Positions 24,678 to 33,478 of a stretch of DNA of 64,000 nucleotides are shown one piece after another; the stretch's first letter is position 1, and every line of letters starts with the position of its first letter. Source of the stretch: Streptomyces deccanensis (GTDB lineage Bacteria > Actinomycetota > Actinomycetes > Streptomycetales > Streptomycetaceae); assembly GCF_022385335.1 (NCBI RefSeq), contig NZ_CP092431.1, positions 5,456,001 to 5,520,000 on the forward strand, given 5' to 3'. The notes beneath the pieces are model-generated. The model ran no database searches and was not told where the DNA came from. It saw only the letters and a program-made list of their open reading frames with translations. The position numbers and the translations under genes were made by a program.

Positions 24678-27600
24678 GCGGTCACCGTCTCGGTCGGGGC
24701 CTGCGGGGCGAGGCGCGCGGCGATGTCGTCGAGCGCGGCGTTCGCGAGCAGTTCGTCGAACCGGGCGGCGCGTACGCGGCCCGCGTTCTTCGTGGTCTGG
24801 TGGACGATCCAGCCGGAGGTGCCGGGCGCGTCCACGCTGAGGTTGTTGCGCTGCTTCAGGGCGCGCTTGTAGTCGTCGAGCCGCTTGATCGCGATGAGCG
24901 TGGCGAGTTCGCCGTCGTCGAAGCGGTCGAGCGTGCCGCGCAGGTACTTCACGACCCGCTGCTTGACGAAGAAGTCCTCGGTCAGGATCAGGTTCCGGAC
25001 GGCCTCGGCGACCTTGGGGTCGTCCGGGCCGCTCGCGCCGGGCACCCGCTGGAGCGCGAGGTCCTGCGCGACACCGAGCACCGTGTACGACGACAGCAGG
25101 GAGAACATGTCGTCGCTGCCCTGGTCGCCGAAGGCGGGGGCCCGGCCGCCGAGGACGGTGCGGCGGTCGCGGTAGTCGACCTTGAACGCGCGCAGCTTGT
25201 CCGTCGCGATCGACGTCGCCAGCTCGTCCAGCAGCTCGTTGCGGGTCGCCGCCGCGAGGATTTCCCCGGCGTCCTGGTAGAGGAGCAGCGCGCGGGGCAT
25301 CCCGCAGTACACGTGCTCCCGCTCGCTTGCCCAGTTCTCCAGCAGCCGGGCCGCGAGCGGCGAGCCGGTGGCCTCCACGTGCCAGGTCAGCAGCAGCCGT
25401 ACGGCCTCCTCGTGGAAGGCGCCGTGCGCGGTGTCGGTCACGGGGAAGACGAGGAGCGAGTCGGCGCTGACCCGGCCCGGCAGCTCGCCGGAGGGGTCGT
25501 ACTGGTAGAGGAAGCCGCCGCTCATGCCGTTGCCGAGGCCCTTGCCGAAGCCGCCGAGGTTGAGGACCGTGCCGCCGGTCATGTACTCGCAGCCGAAGTC
25601 GCCGACGCCCTCGACGACTGCCGTCGCACCGGAGTTGCGCACGGCGAACCGGTCGCCCGCCTCGCCCTGCACGAAGGTCCGGCCGCCGGTCGCGCCGAAC
25701 AGCGCGAAGTTGCCGACGAGGACGTTGCCGCCGCGTTCGGTGCTGCCGCCGCCGGGCGCGCGGACGACGATCCGGCCGCCGCTCTGGCTCTTGCCGACAC
25801 CGTCGTTGGCGGTGCCGGTGTGTTCGAGGGTGATGCCGTCGTTGCAGAAGACGCCGTACGACTGTCCGGCCGAGCCGGTGGTGCGGACGGTCACGGCGCC
25901 GTCGACCAGCCGGCGGCGGCCCCGGTCGTCGGTGGTGACGGCCGGTACAGCGCCTTCGAACTCGTGGTTGAGGAGGCGTTCCACGTCGATGCCGAGCTGC
26001 CCGCCCACCGACTTGTCGCTGTTGCCGAGGCGGACGCCGTCGACGAGCAGGGACGGCTCGCGCCGGTCGAGGAGCGCCTCGCGGACCCGCTCGATGAGGG
26101 CGTCGTCGGTGGTGAAGTCCTTCTCCAGGTACTCCGGGTTCTCGACGATCTTCTCCGGCACGCGCGCGAGGAGGCGGCGGACGTCGAGGCGGCCGACGCT
26201 CGCCGGGTGGTCGAGGAGCTGGAGCAGGTCCGTACGGCCCCGGGCCTCGCGCAGCGAGCGCAGGCCGAGGCGGGCGAGGATCTGGCGGACGTCGTGCGCG
26301 ATGTTGAGGAGGTACTGGGCCAGCGCGCGCGGGTCGCCCTCGAAGACCTCCGGGTTGGTGGTGAGGCCGGCCGGGCACTTGACGTTGCAGTTCTTCGCCA
26401 TGACGCAGCCGAGCATCATCAGCGCGGTCGTGCCGAACTCGAAGCTGTCGCCGCCGAGCAGGGCCGACCTGACGACGTCGCCGCCGGTCTGGTGGGCGCC
26501 GGAGCAGCGCAGCACGACCTTCTGGCGCAGGCCGTTGGCGACGAGCGCCTGGTGGACCTCGGCGACACCGATCTCCGCCGAACGCCCGGCGTACTTGAGG
26601 CTGGTGACGGCCGCCGCGCCCGTGCCGCCGGTGTTCCCGGCGACGTTGATGACGTCCGCGCCGGCCTTGGCCACCCCGACCGCGATGGTGCCGATGCCCT
26701 CCGAGGAGACCAGCTTGACGATGACGCGGACGCGGGCGGCCTTGCAGTCGTGGATGAGCTGGGCGAGGTCCTCGATGGAGTACGTGTCGTGGTGCGGGGG
26801 AGGCGATATCAGCTCGATGCCGGGGGTGCCGCCACGGGCCGCCGCGATGTCCACGGTGACCTTCGGCGCGGGCAGCTGGCCGCCCTCGCCGGGCTTGGCG
26901 CCCTGCCCGATCTTGATCTCCAGCTCCTGGAGCATCGGGTCGGCGAGATAGCCCGCCCAGATGCCGAAGCGGCCGGACGCGAACTGCTTGATCCGGGAGC
27001 CCCGGATGGTGCCGTACCGGGTGTGGTGCTCGCCGCCCTCACCGCTGTTCGACAGAGCGCCGACCATGTTGGTGCCGTGCGCGACGGCCTCGTGCGCGGT
27101 CGCCACGAGCGCGCCGTGGCTCATCGCGCCGGAGGCGAGCGAGCGGGTGATCTCGTGCGCGGGCTGCACCTCGTCGAGCGGGACGCTGTCGGGGGCGCTG
27201 TCGAGGAGGGCGAGGAGGTGGGCGGCGGTGCCGGAGGCGGTGACCGTGACGCCGTCGGCGTCCACGGCGACGGTCCGTACGTCACCGAGGCGGGCGAGGC
27301 CGTCGGCGAGGGCGGCGTGACGCTCGGCCGCCTCGGGCCCCGGGGAGGTGAGGCGCAGGTGGACGCCGTCCGCCGTGACCGTCACGGCCAGCCCGCGCAC
27401 CGTGACGCTCGCGTTCCCGTCCGTGGAGAACCGGCCCAGCTCCCGGGCGAAGTCCTCGGCCGTACGCAGGCCGGTGACGTCGGCGGGCAGCGCGAGCACG
27501 TCCCGCAGCGCGGCCGGGCGGCGCGAGCGCTCCTCGTGCGTGGTCCGCAGGAAGGCGCGGTAGCCGGGGGTGATCCGGAACGCGTCGATCTCGGCGTCGC

Positions 27601-30190
27601 TGAGCGCGTCGTACCCGGTGTTGCGGTACGCGGCGTCGGTGATGCCGAACGCGTCGTCGAGCTGGCCGAGGGTGAGCAGGCGCAGCGCGTCGGAGTCGTC
27701 GGGCTTCCCGAACTCCGGGCGCTCCTCGACCATGTCGCCGAAGCCGCGTACGGCGGTGACGCCGAAGGAGTGGCCGGCGCCGTCGGACCGTTCCTTGAAC
27801 AGCCCGAGCAGCGGGATCTGCTGCTCGGTCTCGACCGTGCGGGCCCGCTCGTGCCAGTCCGTGGCGGCCTGCGCGATCCGGGCGAACCCGACGCCGCCGA
27901 CCGGGGCCTCCATGTGCGGGAAGGCCTGGGCGAAGACGTCGTCGCGGGTGTCGAGGTAGTTCGGCTCGAAGAACTCGCCGCCGATGTAGCTCTCGGCGGT
28001 GCACAGACCGACACGGCCCATGGTCTTGGCGAGGGACTTCTCGGCCGCCTTGCGGAACTTGGCGAGCGCCCGGTCGGTCTCGGTGATCTCGCCGGCCGGT
28101 GCCGCCGCGCTGGGGAACTTCTCCTCGGCGCGCAGCCGCGCGCTCAGGCTGTAGACGGCGGAGGCGCCGAAGCCGAGCGCGGTCGCGACGTGGTGCGAGG
28201 AGGCCAGCTGGCCGCTCTCCACGACGAGCGAGACACGCAGCCGCAGCCCGGTCTCGATGAGCCGCTGGTTGACGGCCGCGACGGCGAGGATCACGGGCAG
28301 CGGGGCGCGCGTGGAGGAGACGGCCCGGTCGGTGAGCAGAGCGATGCCGCCCTGCTCGGCGGCGAACCGCTCGACGTCGTCGCAGAGCCGGTGCAGCGCC
28401 GTCCGTAGGGCGTCGGCGTTCGCGGTCTCGTCCCCGGCCACCGGCTCGTAGAGCATGGCGAACCGCTCCAGCGGCACGATCCGCTGGTCCCGCAGCCGCA
28501 CCATGTCGAGGTGTCCGAGCACGGGCGAGGAGACGACGAGCTGGCGGCCGTTGGTGGCGTGGGTGCCGTCGGGCTTCGGGCCGAGCGCGACCCGCATGCT
28601 CATGCCGTCGGCTTCGCGGATGCTGTCCAGCGGCGGGTTGGTGACCTGGGCGAACCGCTGCGAGAAGTACTTCGCCATGCCGCCCTCGGTGTCGCTGAGC
28701 GCGTTGATGGCGTTGCCGTAGCCCATCGCGGAGATCCGCTCCGAGCCGGTGGCGAGCATCGGGTCGAGCATGAACCGGAAGCTCTCCTGGTTCAGCGCGT
28801 ACGCCACGTACCGGCCGGCGAGGCTCAGGTCGCCGTCGTAGCCGAGCGTGGTGGTGCCCCGGTAGTAGTCGGGGGCGGGCAGGTCGTCGAGGTTCACCCG
28901 GGCCGCGTCGAGCAGCTCGCCGTACGGGCGGCGCGCGGCGAGGGCGTCGAGCACGTCACGGGTGCGCAGCACGCGTCCGGTGCGGTGGTCGACGACGAGC
29001 ATGCCGCCGGCCTCGATGCGGCCCCGGCGCACCACCTCGTCGTCCGGGAACGCGACCTGGCCGGCCTCCGAGGCCACCATCAGGTACTCGGCCGTCTCGA
29101 CCGTACGCAGCGGGCGCAGCCCGAGCCGGTCCAGGCGGGCGCCGACGACGTCGCCGTCGCTGAAGATGAGGGCGGCGGGGCCGTCGTTCTTCTCCTCGTA
29201 GAGGGAGAAATACTCCAGCATGTCGCGGACGGGGGCGGGGAGCGTGCGGTCGTTCTCCCAGGCGGGCGGCATCAGGGAGACGACGGCCTCGACGAGGTCC
29301 AGGCCGTCGTCGAAGACGCGGCTCTGCAGGGTCTGGTCGAGGCGGCTGGAGTCGGACTGGCCCGGCGGGCGCACGATGCTGCGGGTCCGGGCGCGCGCGA
29401 GGGCCTCGTCGGAGAGCCGGTTCTTGCGGTCGGTGTTCAGCTCGCCGTTGTGCGCCATCAGCCGGAACGGCTGCGCCATCGTCGGGTGCGGCTCGGTGTT
29501 CGTGGAGAACCGGGTGTGGAAGTACAGGGACCGGACGGAGTGGCGGGGGTCGGTGAGGTCGCGGAAGTAGCCGACGAGCTCACCGGAGTTGAGGCGGCCC
29601 TTGAGGACCTGGGTGCGCGTGCTGAGCGAGAGCGGGTACAGCCCGGCGTAGGTGTCGGTGTCGGCGTAGGCGACGGCCTCGACGGCGAGCAGCGCGCGGT
29701 GGGCGGCCGCGTCCACGTCCTCGCGCGACCACTCCTCGGGGGCGCGGAACACCCATTGCACGATGGGCAGTTGGTACTGCTCGGCGGCGGGCCGGGCCAC
29801 GCTGTGGTCGACGGGCACGTCCCGGACGAGCAGCGTCTCGAAGCCCTCGTCGGCGACGCACCGGCCGACGAGGTCGACCGCGCGGGCGCGGCGGTCCGGG
29901 TCGGTCGGCACGAAGCAGTTGGCGACGCCGAAGTGCCCGGCGCGCAGGTCCTCGCCGGTGAGCGCGGCGAAGAACTCCACCGACAGGTCGACGCTGACGC
30001 CCGCGCCGTCGCCGACACCCTCGGCGGAGGTGCCGCCGCGGTGCGGGATGGCGCGGAGCGCCTCGTCGCCCTTGAGGATGACGTCATGGCTCGGCGTCCC
30101 GTCGAGGCGGGTGAGGAAGCCGACGCCGCAGTCGCTGTGGTCGCGGGCGGGGTCGTACAGACCGACGGGCGTGGCAGATGCGTGATTCAA
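24674..30190 (-). CDS. glutamate-synthase-like large protein (GltB-related, 1838 aa)
   Basis: Longer than the usual GltB of about 1500 residues. Glutamine amidotransferase class II domain begins at Cys22 (DCGVGF) after a 21-residue propeptide, with FSTNTEPHPTMAQPFRLMAHNGE-type core. Central domain has YFSQRFAQVTNPPLDSIREADG. An unusual beta-rich linker (about 880-1010) precedes the FMN domain (MSHGALVATAHEA at 1023, NSGEGGE, GAKPGEGGQLPAPKV). The Fe-S cysteines are 1262, 1268 and 1272 (C-x5-C-x3-C; canonical GltB has C-x5-C-x4-C). A GXGXG helix covers about 1390-1590, then about 245 extra residues with no family I know. Start is TTG 30190. No gltD lies adjacent; a CysJ-like reductase does. 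Confidence 0.85.
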   Translation of the reverse strand: MNHASATPVGLYDPARDHSDCGVGFLTRLDGTPSHDVILKGDEALRAIPHRGGTSAEGVGDGAGVSVDLSVEFFAALTGEDLRAGHFGVANCFVPTDPDRRARAVDLVGRCVADEGFETLLVRDVPVDHSVARPAAEQYQLPIVQWVFRAPEEWSREDVDAAAHRALLAVEAVAYADTDTYAGLYPLSLSTRTQVLKGRLNSGELVGYFRDLTDPRHSVRSLYFHTRFSTNTEPHPTMAQPFRLMAHNGELNTDRKNRLSDEALARARTRSIVRPPGQSDSSRLDQTLQSRVFDDGLDLVEAVVSLMPPAWENDRTLPAPVRDMLEYFSLYEEKNDGPAALIFSDGDVVGARLDRLGLRPLRTVETAEYLMVASEAGQVAFPDDEVVRRGRIEAGGMLVVDHRTGRVLRTRDVLDALAARRPYGELLDAARVNLDDLPAPDYYRGTTTLGYDGDLSLAGRYVAYALNQESFRFMLDPMLATGSERISAMGYGNAINALSDTEGGMAKYFSQRFAQVTNPPLDSIREADGMSMRVALGPKPDGTHATNGRQLVVSSPVLGHLDMVRLRDQRIVPLERFAMLYEPVAGDETANADALRTALHRLCDDVERFAAEQGGIALLTDRAVSSTRAPLPVILAVAAVNQRLIETGLRLRVSLVVESGQLASSHHVATALGFGASAVYSLSARLRAEEKFPSAAAPAGEITETDRALAKFRKAAEKSLAKTMGRVGLCTAESYIGGEFFEPNYLDTRDDVFAQAFPHMEAPVGGVGFARIAQAATDWHERARTVETEQQIPLLGLFKERSDGAGHSFGVTAVRGFGDMVEERPEFGKPDDSDALRLLTLGQLDDAFGITDAAYRNTGYDALSDAEIDAFRITPGYRAFLRTTHEERSRRPAALRDVLALPADVTGLRTAEDFARELGRFSTDGNASVTVRGLAVTVTADGVHLRLTSPGPEAAERHAALADGLARLGDVRTVAVDADGVTVTASGTAAHLLALLDSAPDSVPLDEVQPAHEITRSLASGAMSHGALVATAHEAVAHGTNMVGALSNSGEGGEHHTRYGTIRGSRIKQFASGRFGIWAGYLADPMLQELEIKIGQGAKPGEGGQLPAPKVTVDIAAARGGTPGIELISPPPHHDTYSIEDLAQLIHDCKAARVRVIVKLVSSEGIGTIAVGVAKAGADVINVAGNTGGTGAAAVTSLKYAGRSAEIGVAEVHQALVANGLRQKVVLRCSGAHQTGGDVVRSALLGGDSFEFGTTALMMLGCVMAKNCNVKCPAGLTTNPEVFEGDPRALAQYLLNIAHDVRQILARLGLRSLREARGRTDLLQLLDHPASVGRLDVRRLLARVPEKIVENPEYLEKDFTTDDALIERVREALLDRREPSLLVDGVRLGNSDKSVGGQLGIDVERLLNHEFEGAVPAVTTDDRGRRRLVDGAVTVRTTGSAGQSYGVFCNDGITLEHTGTANDGVGKSQSGGRIVVRAPGGGSTERGGNVLVGNFALFGATGGRTFVQGEAGDRFAVRNSGATAVVEGVGDFGCEYMTGGTVLNLGGFGKGLGNGMSGGFLYQYDPSGELPGRVSADSLLVFPVTDTAHGAFHEEAVRLLLTWHVEATGSPLAARLLENWASEREHVYCGMPRALLLYQDAGEILAAATRNELLDELATSIATDKLRAFKVDYRDRRTVLGGRAPAFGDQGSDDMFSLLSSYTVLGVAQDLALQRVPGASGPDDPKVAEAVRNLILTEDFFVKQRVVKYLRGTLDRFDDGELATLIAIKRLDDYKRALKQRNNLSVDAPGTSGWIVHQTTKNAGRVRAARFDELLANAALDDIAARLAPQAPTETVTA

Positions 30191-30335
30191 GGGCGGGTCC
30201 CGTGACGTGTTCCGGCTGGGTGTGCCTCCCAGGCCCTTGAGGCACTGGGGGAGGAACGGCCAGGCTGCGTCGGTGAAGCGCTCGCCGCGGGCGGACCGGT
30301 GTGACGTCCGGGGCCCTGAGTGGTGCGATTGACCA

Positions 30336-30364
30336 TAGTAAGGCGGGCCTAAGTTCCCGGCAAG
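30336..30364 (-). promoter_or_regulatory. candidate promoter of the gltB-like operon
   Basis: On the minus strand a TACTAT hexamer (near 30336-30341) lies about 17 bases downstream of a TTGC-containing -35-like box. The predicted transcript start leaves a leader of about 140 bases before the TTG codon. Found by eye. Confidence 0.45.
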
Positions 30365-30382
30365 GGTGTGCCGTGCACGTAT

Positions 30383-30446
30383 GTGCCGGGTGGGTCCCGC
30401 GTGTGGGGGCCGGGTGGGTTCCTGCGTGTGTGTGCCGGGTGGGTCC
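30383..30446. repeat. three-copy tandem repeat, period about 25
   Basis: Three copies of GTGCCGGGTGGGTCC (starting near 30383, 30408 with changes, and 30432) lie between the gltB-like promoter region and the stop codon of the convergent-upstream TPR gene. No coding frame is evident. Confidence 0.7.
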
Positions 30447-30448
30447 GG

Positions 30449-31963
30449 TCAGGAGCCCTGGCGCTCGATGAGGGCGGTGCACTGCTCGACCAGCCGGCGG
30501 GTCGGCTCGTCGACGAGGGTGAACGGCTGGAGCTGGAGAGCGACGCCGCCCAGCCAGCCCGTCAGGTCCTCCGCCAGCGCCGCGGCCCCGGGACTGGCCG
30601 CGAACGTGGGGATCAGGGCGAGCAGCAGCCGCGCCCAGGAGCCCCCGAACTCGCGGAACTGGAGGCGCATGGCCGTCACCCGGCCCTGTGAGGCCGAGGC
30701 GAACAGACAGTGCGCCTCGCGCCCGAGGAGGCCGGCCGCCCGGGTGGCGGACGGGTCCGGATCGTCCAGCAGGCGGACGGCGACGAGGGCGAGCAGGGTC
30801 GCGAGGACGGGCGCGCTCTGCGGCGCGCAGCGCAGCGAGGGCGTCACGGTCGTGGCCCCGGCCGCCGGGTCGAACGCGAGGTCGCGCAGAACGGACGGCA
30901 CCTCGTCCTCGCCGAGCAGGCGGGCCGCGGCGGCGATCGCGGCGGAGTAGGAGGTGTGCGGGCGCCCCGGCCCGGCGCTCCGGCCGGTCAGCGCCTGCCA
31001 CTCCCTCGTGGCGTCGGCCTCGACGGCGGGATCGATGCCGCGGGCCTCCCGGACGAGGTCGTTGCCCTCGGCCGTACGGCCCGCGACCCGGAGGTTGAGT
31101 CCGTGGCGGGTGAGGGCGGAGGCCAGGTTGGTTCGGTCGTCCGGCCCGTCCGGCAGGGCCATCACCCGCGCGCTGTGCACCTCCGTCGCCCCGACCGCCA
31201 GGGCGATCTCGGCTCTGCCCTGCTCGGTGTGGACCCGCGCCGCGACAGCGGCGGCCTGCCGCAGGTACCGCCCGTGGGTGAAGGCCTCGGCGGGCGGGCC
31301 GCCGTTGACGGTCCCGGCCTTGGCGAAGTAGTACCGGACGGCCCAGTCCGCGGCGCAGACGGCGAGGTCCCGGTCGCCGTACTCGTACAGCACGCCCGCG
31401 TGCAGGCTGAGGACCCGGGCGAGGTCCAGGTTCAGGGGGCTGTCGCCGGAGTCGGCGCCGAGGTCCAGGTAGGCCATGACCGCCTGGTCCGACTCGACGA
31501 CGGCGGACACGCCGTGCCCCCGCCGGGTCAGCGCCTGGGCCTTGCGGGCGTGGACGTCCGCGAGGAGCGGCGCCATGTCGGACTCACCGGCGCCGACGAG
31601 TGCCTCGTAGACGCCGGCGCACTCCGTGAGTACGGCGAGAGCCTCGTCCGGCTGGTGTGCGGCGGCCAGCGTGGAGCCCAGGCCGTACAGGAGGCTGCCG
31701 AGCATCCGCCGGGCCTCAAGGTCGTCCGGGTTCCGGTCGATCAGCAGGTACATCAGCCGCCGGGCCTCCTGCTGAAGCGGCACGGCCTGGGGGGACAGGC
31801 CTTCGAGCATCCGTTCCTGCGCCTCGGAGAACAGCGCGCCCACGCGCCGCTTGAGAGCGGCGTCGGGGTCCTCGTCGGCCGGGCCCGCGCCGGGCGTGGG
31901 TGGGGGCTCCGGCTCCGCACCGGCCGCGGAGGTCCCGGACTTCGACCGACGACGCCACCTCAC
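30449..31963 (-). CDS. TPR-like repeat protein, function unknown
   Basis: 504 residues, helical. Repeated helical pairs of TPR character, such as ARRMLGSLLYGLGSTLAAAHQPDEALAVLTECAGVYEALV and LNLDLARVLSLHAGVLYEYGDRDLAV. A basic N-terminus VRWRRRSKSG follows start GTG 31963. Such proteins are typical of streptomycete scaffold proteins. No enzyme motif or signal peptide. Its 3' end lies 259 bases from the start of the gltB-like gene, in the same direction, with a repeat block and promoter between, so co-transcription is unlikely. A longer start upstream is possible. Confidence 0.6.
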   Translation of the reverse strand: MRWRRRSKSGTSAAGAEPEPPPTPGAGPADEDPDAALKRRVGALFSEAQERMLEGLSPQAVPLQQEARRLMYLLIDRNPDDLEARRMLGSLLYGLGSTLAAAHQPDEALAVLTECAGVYEALVGAGESDMAPLLADVHARKAQALTRRGHGVSAVVESDQAVMAYLDLGADSGDSPLNLDLARVLSLHAGVLYEYGDRDLAVCAADWAVRYYFAKAGTVNGGPPAEAFTHGRYLRQAAAVAARVHTEQGRAEIALAVGATEVHSARVMALPDGPDDRTNLASALTRHGLNLRVAGRTAEGNDLVREARGIDPAVEADATREWQALTGRSAGPGRPHTSYSAAIAAAARLLGEDEVPSVLRDLAFDPAAGATTVTPSLRCAPQSAPVLATLLALVAVRLLDDPDPSATRAAGLLGREAHCLFASASQGRVTAMRLQFREFGGSWARLLLALIPTFAASPGAAALAEDLTGWLGGVALQLQPFTLVDEPTRRLVEQCTALIERQGS

Positions 31964-32287
31964 ACGACCACCCCGCCCCTGTCCCGTACCTTTCCTCCCC
32001 TCGCAACTTCCTTGTAAACAGGGCCAGTTGTGCGGCGTCAGAGGGTGCGCGCCGGGAGAGGCCGGCGGCGGTATGTGAGGGCCCGCGCCGGGGACGCGGG
32101 GGCGGCCCCGGACCGGATCGCGGGAGGGCGGACCGGGGCCGGACGTCCGCCCCGCCGAACCGGTACGAAACCCTCCGAATCGTGCGGCCCTTCGCATACA
32201 TCCAAGGACGCGTCGTGCGCGTCTTACAGGGAAGTCCGCTGCCCGCAAGGGGAGTTCAAGGGAAGCTCGCCGTCATCGGAGGATCTG
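31964..32287. other. intergenic region, divergent promoter area
   Basis: 324 bases between the divergent TPR-like gene and the polysaccharide deacetylase. A locally AT-rich patch (about 32005-32020, CTTGTAAACA) and another (about 32190-32205, CGCATACATCC) may contain promoter elements. No small ORF, hairpin or RNA gene stands out. Confidence 0.5.
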
Positions 32288-33004
32288 ATGGAACGTCGCC
32301 TCGTCATCTCGGCCGTCACCACCGCACTGTGCGCCACCACGCTCGTCGGCACCGCCTCGTCCGCCTCCGCCGCCCCCCAGGCCGTCGACTGCCGCAAGGT
32401 GAAGTGCGTCGCCCTGACCTTCGACGACGGGCCGGTCAAGGACACCCAGCGGCTGTTGGGCGTCCTGAACGACCGGGATGTCAGAGCGACGTTCTACGCC
32501 GTCGGCACGAACGTCCAGAAGTACCCGGCGACGGTGCGCGCCGCGTCGCAGGCCGGCCACCAGATAGGCAACCACAGCTGGGACCACGCGAACCTGACCA
32601 AGCTCAGCGCCGCGAAGGTCAAGTCGCAGCTCTCCCGCACGGACACCGCGATCAAGCAGGCGACCGGCAAGAAGCCCACCACCTTCCGCGCCCCCTACGG
32701 CGCCCACAACGCGACCGTCCGCTCGGCCGCCGGGCGACCGCTGGTGCACTGGAGCGTCGACACCCTCGACTGGAAGTACAAGGACGCGGCCCGGCTCGTC
32801 AAGTACGTCAACGCGGAGACCAGGCCCGGCGACATCGTCCTCATGCACGACATCCACAGGACGACGGTCGACGCGGTGCCGGGCATCATCAAGGCCCTCA
32901 AGGCCCGCGGCTTCCACTTCGTCACGGTCGACCAGCTCTTCGCCCCCACCAAGCTCCCCGTCGGCAAGGTCACCTACCACAACCGCGCCGCCTACCGCCC
33001 CTGA
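32288..33004 (+). CDS. secreted polysaccharide deacetylase (NodB domain)
   Basis: 238 residues. Signal peptide (about 1-29, SASAA). NodB motifs: VALTFDDGP (first Asp pair), HQIGNHSWDHANL (metal His-x4-His), TTFRAPYGAHN (motif 3), VLMHDIH (catalytic His). It would remove acetyl groups from N-acetyl sugars such as peptidoglycan or chitin outside the cell. ATG 32288 follows GGAGGA four bases upstream. A factor-independent-type hairpin follows. Confidence 0.93.
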   Translation: MERRLVISAVTTALCATTLVGTASSASAAPQAVDCRKVKCVALTFDDGPVKDTQRLLGVLNDRDVRATFYAVGTNVQKYPATVRAASQAGHQIGNHSWDHANLTKLSAAKVKSQLSRTDTAIKQATGKKPTTFRAPYGAHNATVRSAAGRPLVHWSVDTLDWKYKDAARLVKYVNAETRPGDIVLMHDIHRTTVDAVPGIIKALKARGFHFVTVDQLFAPTKLPVGKVTYHNRAAYRP

Positions 33005-33051
33005 CCAGCCCCTGACCAGCCCTTTCACTCGTACGGCAGGAGTACGGCACC

Positions 33052-33075
33052 GGTGCGCCGCCCCAACGGCGCACC
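33052..33075. terminator. terminator hairpin after the deacetylase
   Basis: Nine-base complementary arms (GGTGCGCCG at 33052-33060 and its complement at 33067-33075) with a six-base loop, 48 bases beyond the stop. Confidence 0.65.
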
Positions 33076-33139
33076 CACTTTCGCGTCACTTCCGCACCAC
33101 CGGCCCCACACGTCTCTGCAACCAATCGTGTTCGTTCCG

Positions 33140-33168
33140 TTGACACCCGGCACATACCCTCCTAATGT
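33140..33168 (+). promoter_or_regulatory. strong vegetative-type promoter for the ChvE-like gene
   Basis: TTGACA at 33140-33145, 17-base spacer, TAATGT at 33163-33168: a near-perfect HrdB (sigma-70 type) promoter. Transcription would begin near 33175 and leave a leader of about 300 bases before the next gene. In that leader (33176-33478) I see no conserved small ORF. Confidence 0.8.
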
Positions 33169-33478
33169 CTCGCCAATATTCCGACCATGTGACGAGATTT
33201 CGAACGGTTGAAAGGCACGTGCCCGCGTATCACCGGAATCAGCCCCCACGTGGTCGGAGCGCAGTGACGCGGCCCGACCGGCGTCGCGGCACGCTCCGGC
33301 CGCGGGGTCGGAACAGCCGGTGTGCGGTGAGCCCCCGACGACCTCGGCGGCCCCGCGCGGTCCACCCGGCCGCCGAGCGGATGCTCCCCGGGACGACCCG
33401 ACCCGCTCCGCCGCCCTCCCGCGGTCATCCGGCGCGCCGTCACCCTGCCCACGACGACCAGAACGGGAAACGATCACC

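Noticed and set aside
22905..26378. Apparent extension of the diflavin reductase to 1157 residues
   Set aside because: The extra N-terminal part is arginine-rich shadow of the gltB-like gene; the true start is GTG 24677.
24800..28408. Long open frame of 1202 codons on the plus strand inside the gltB-like gene
   Set aside because: Composition is typical of an antisense shadow in GC-rich DNA and the minus-strand frame has clear GltB domains.
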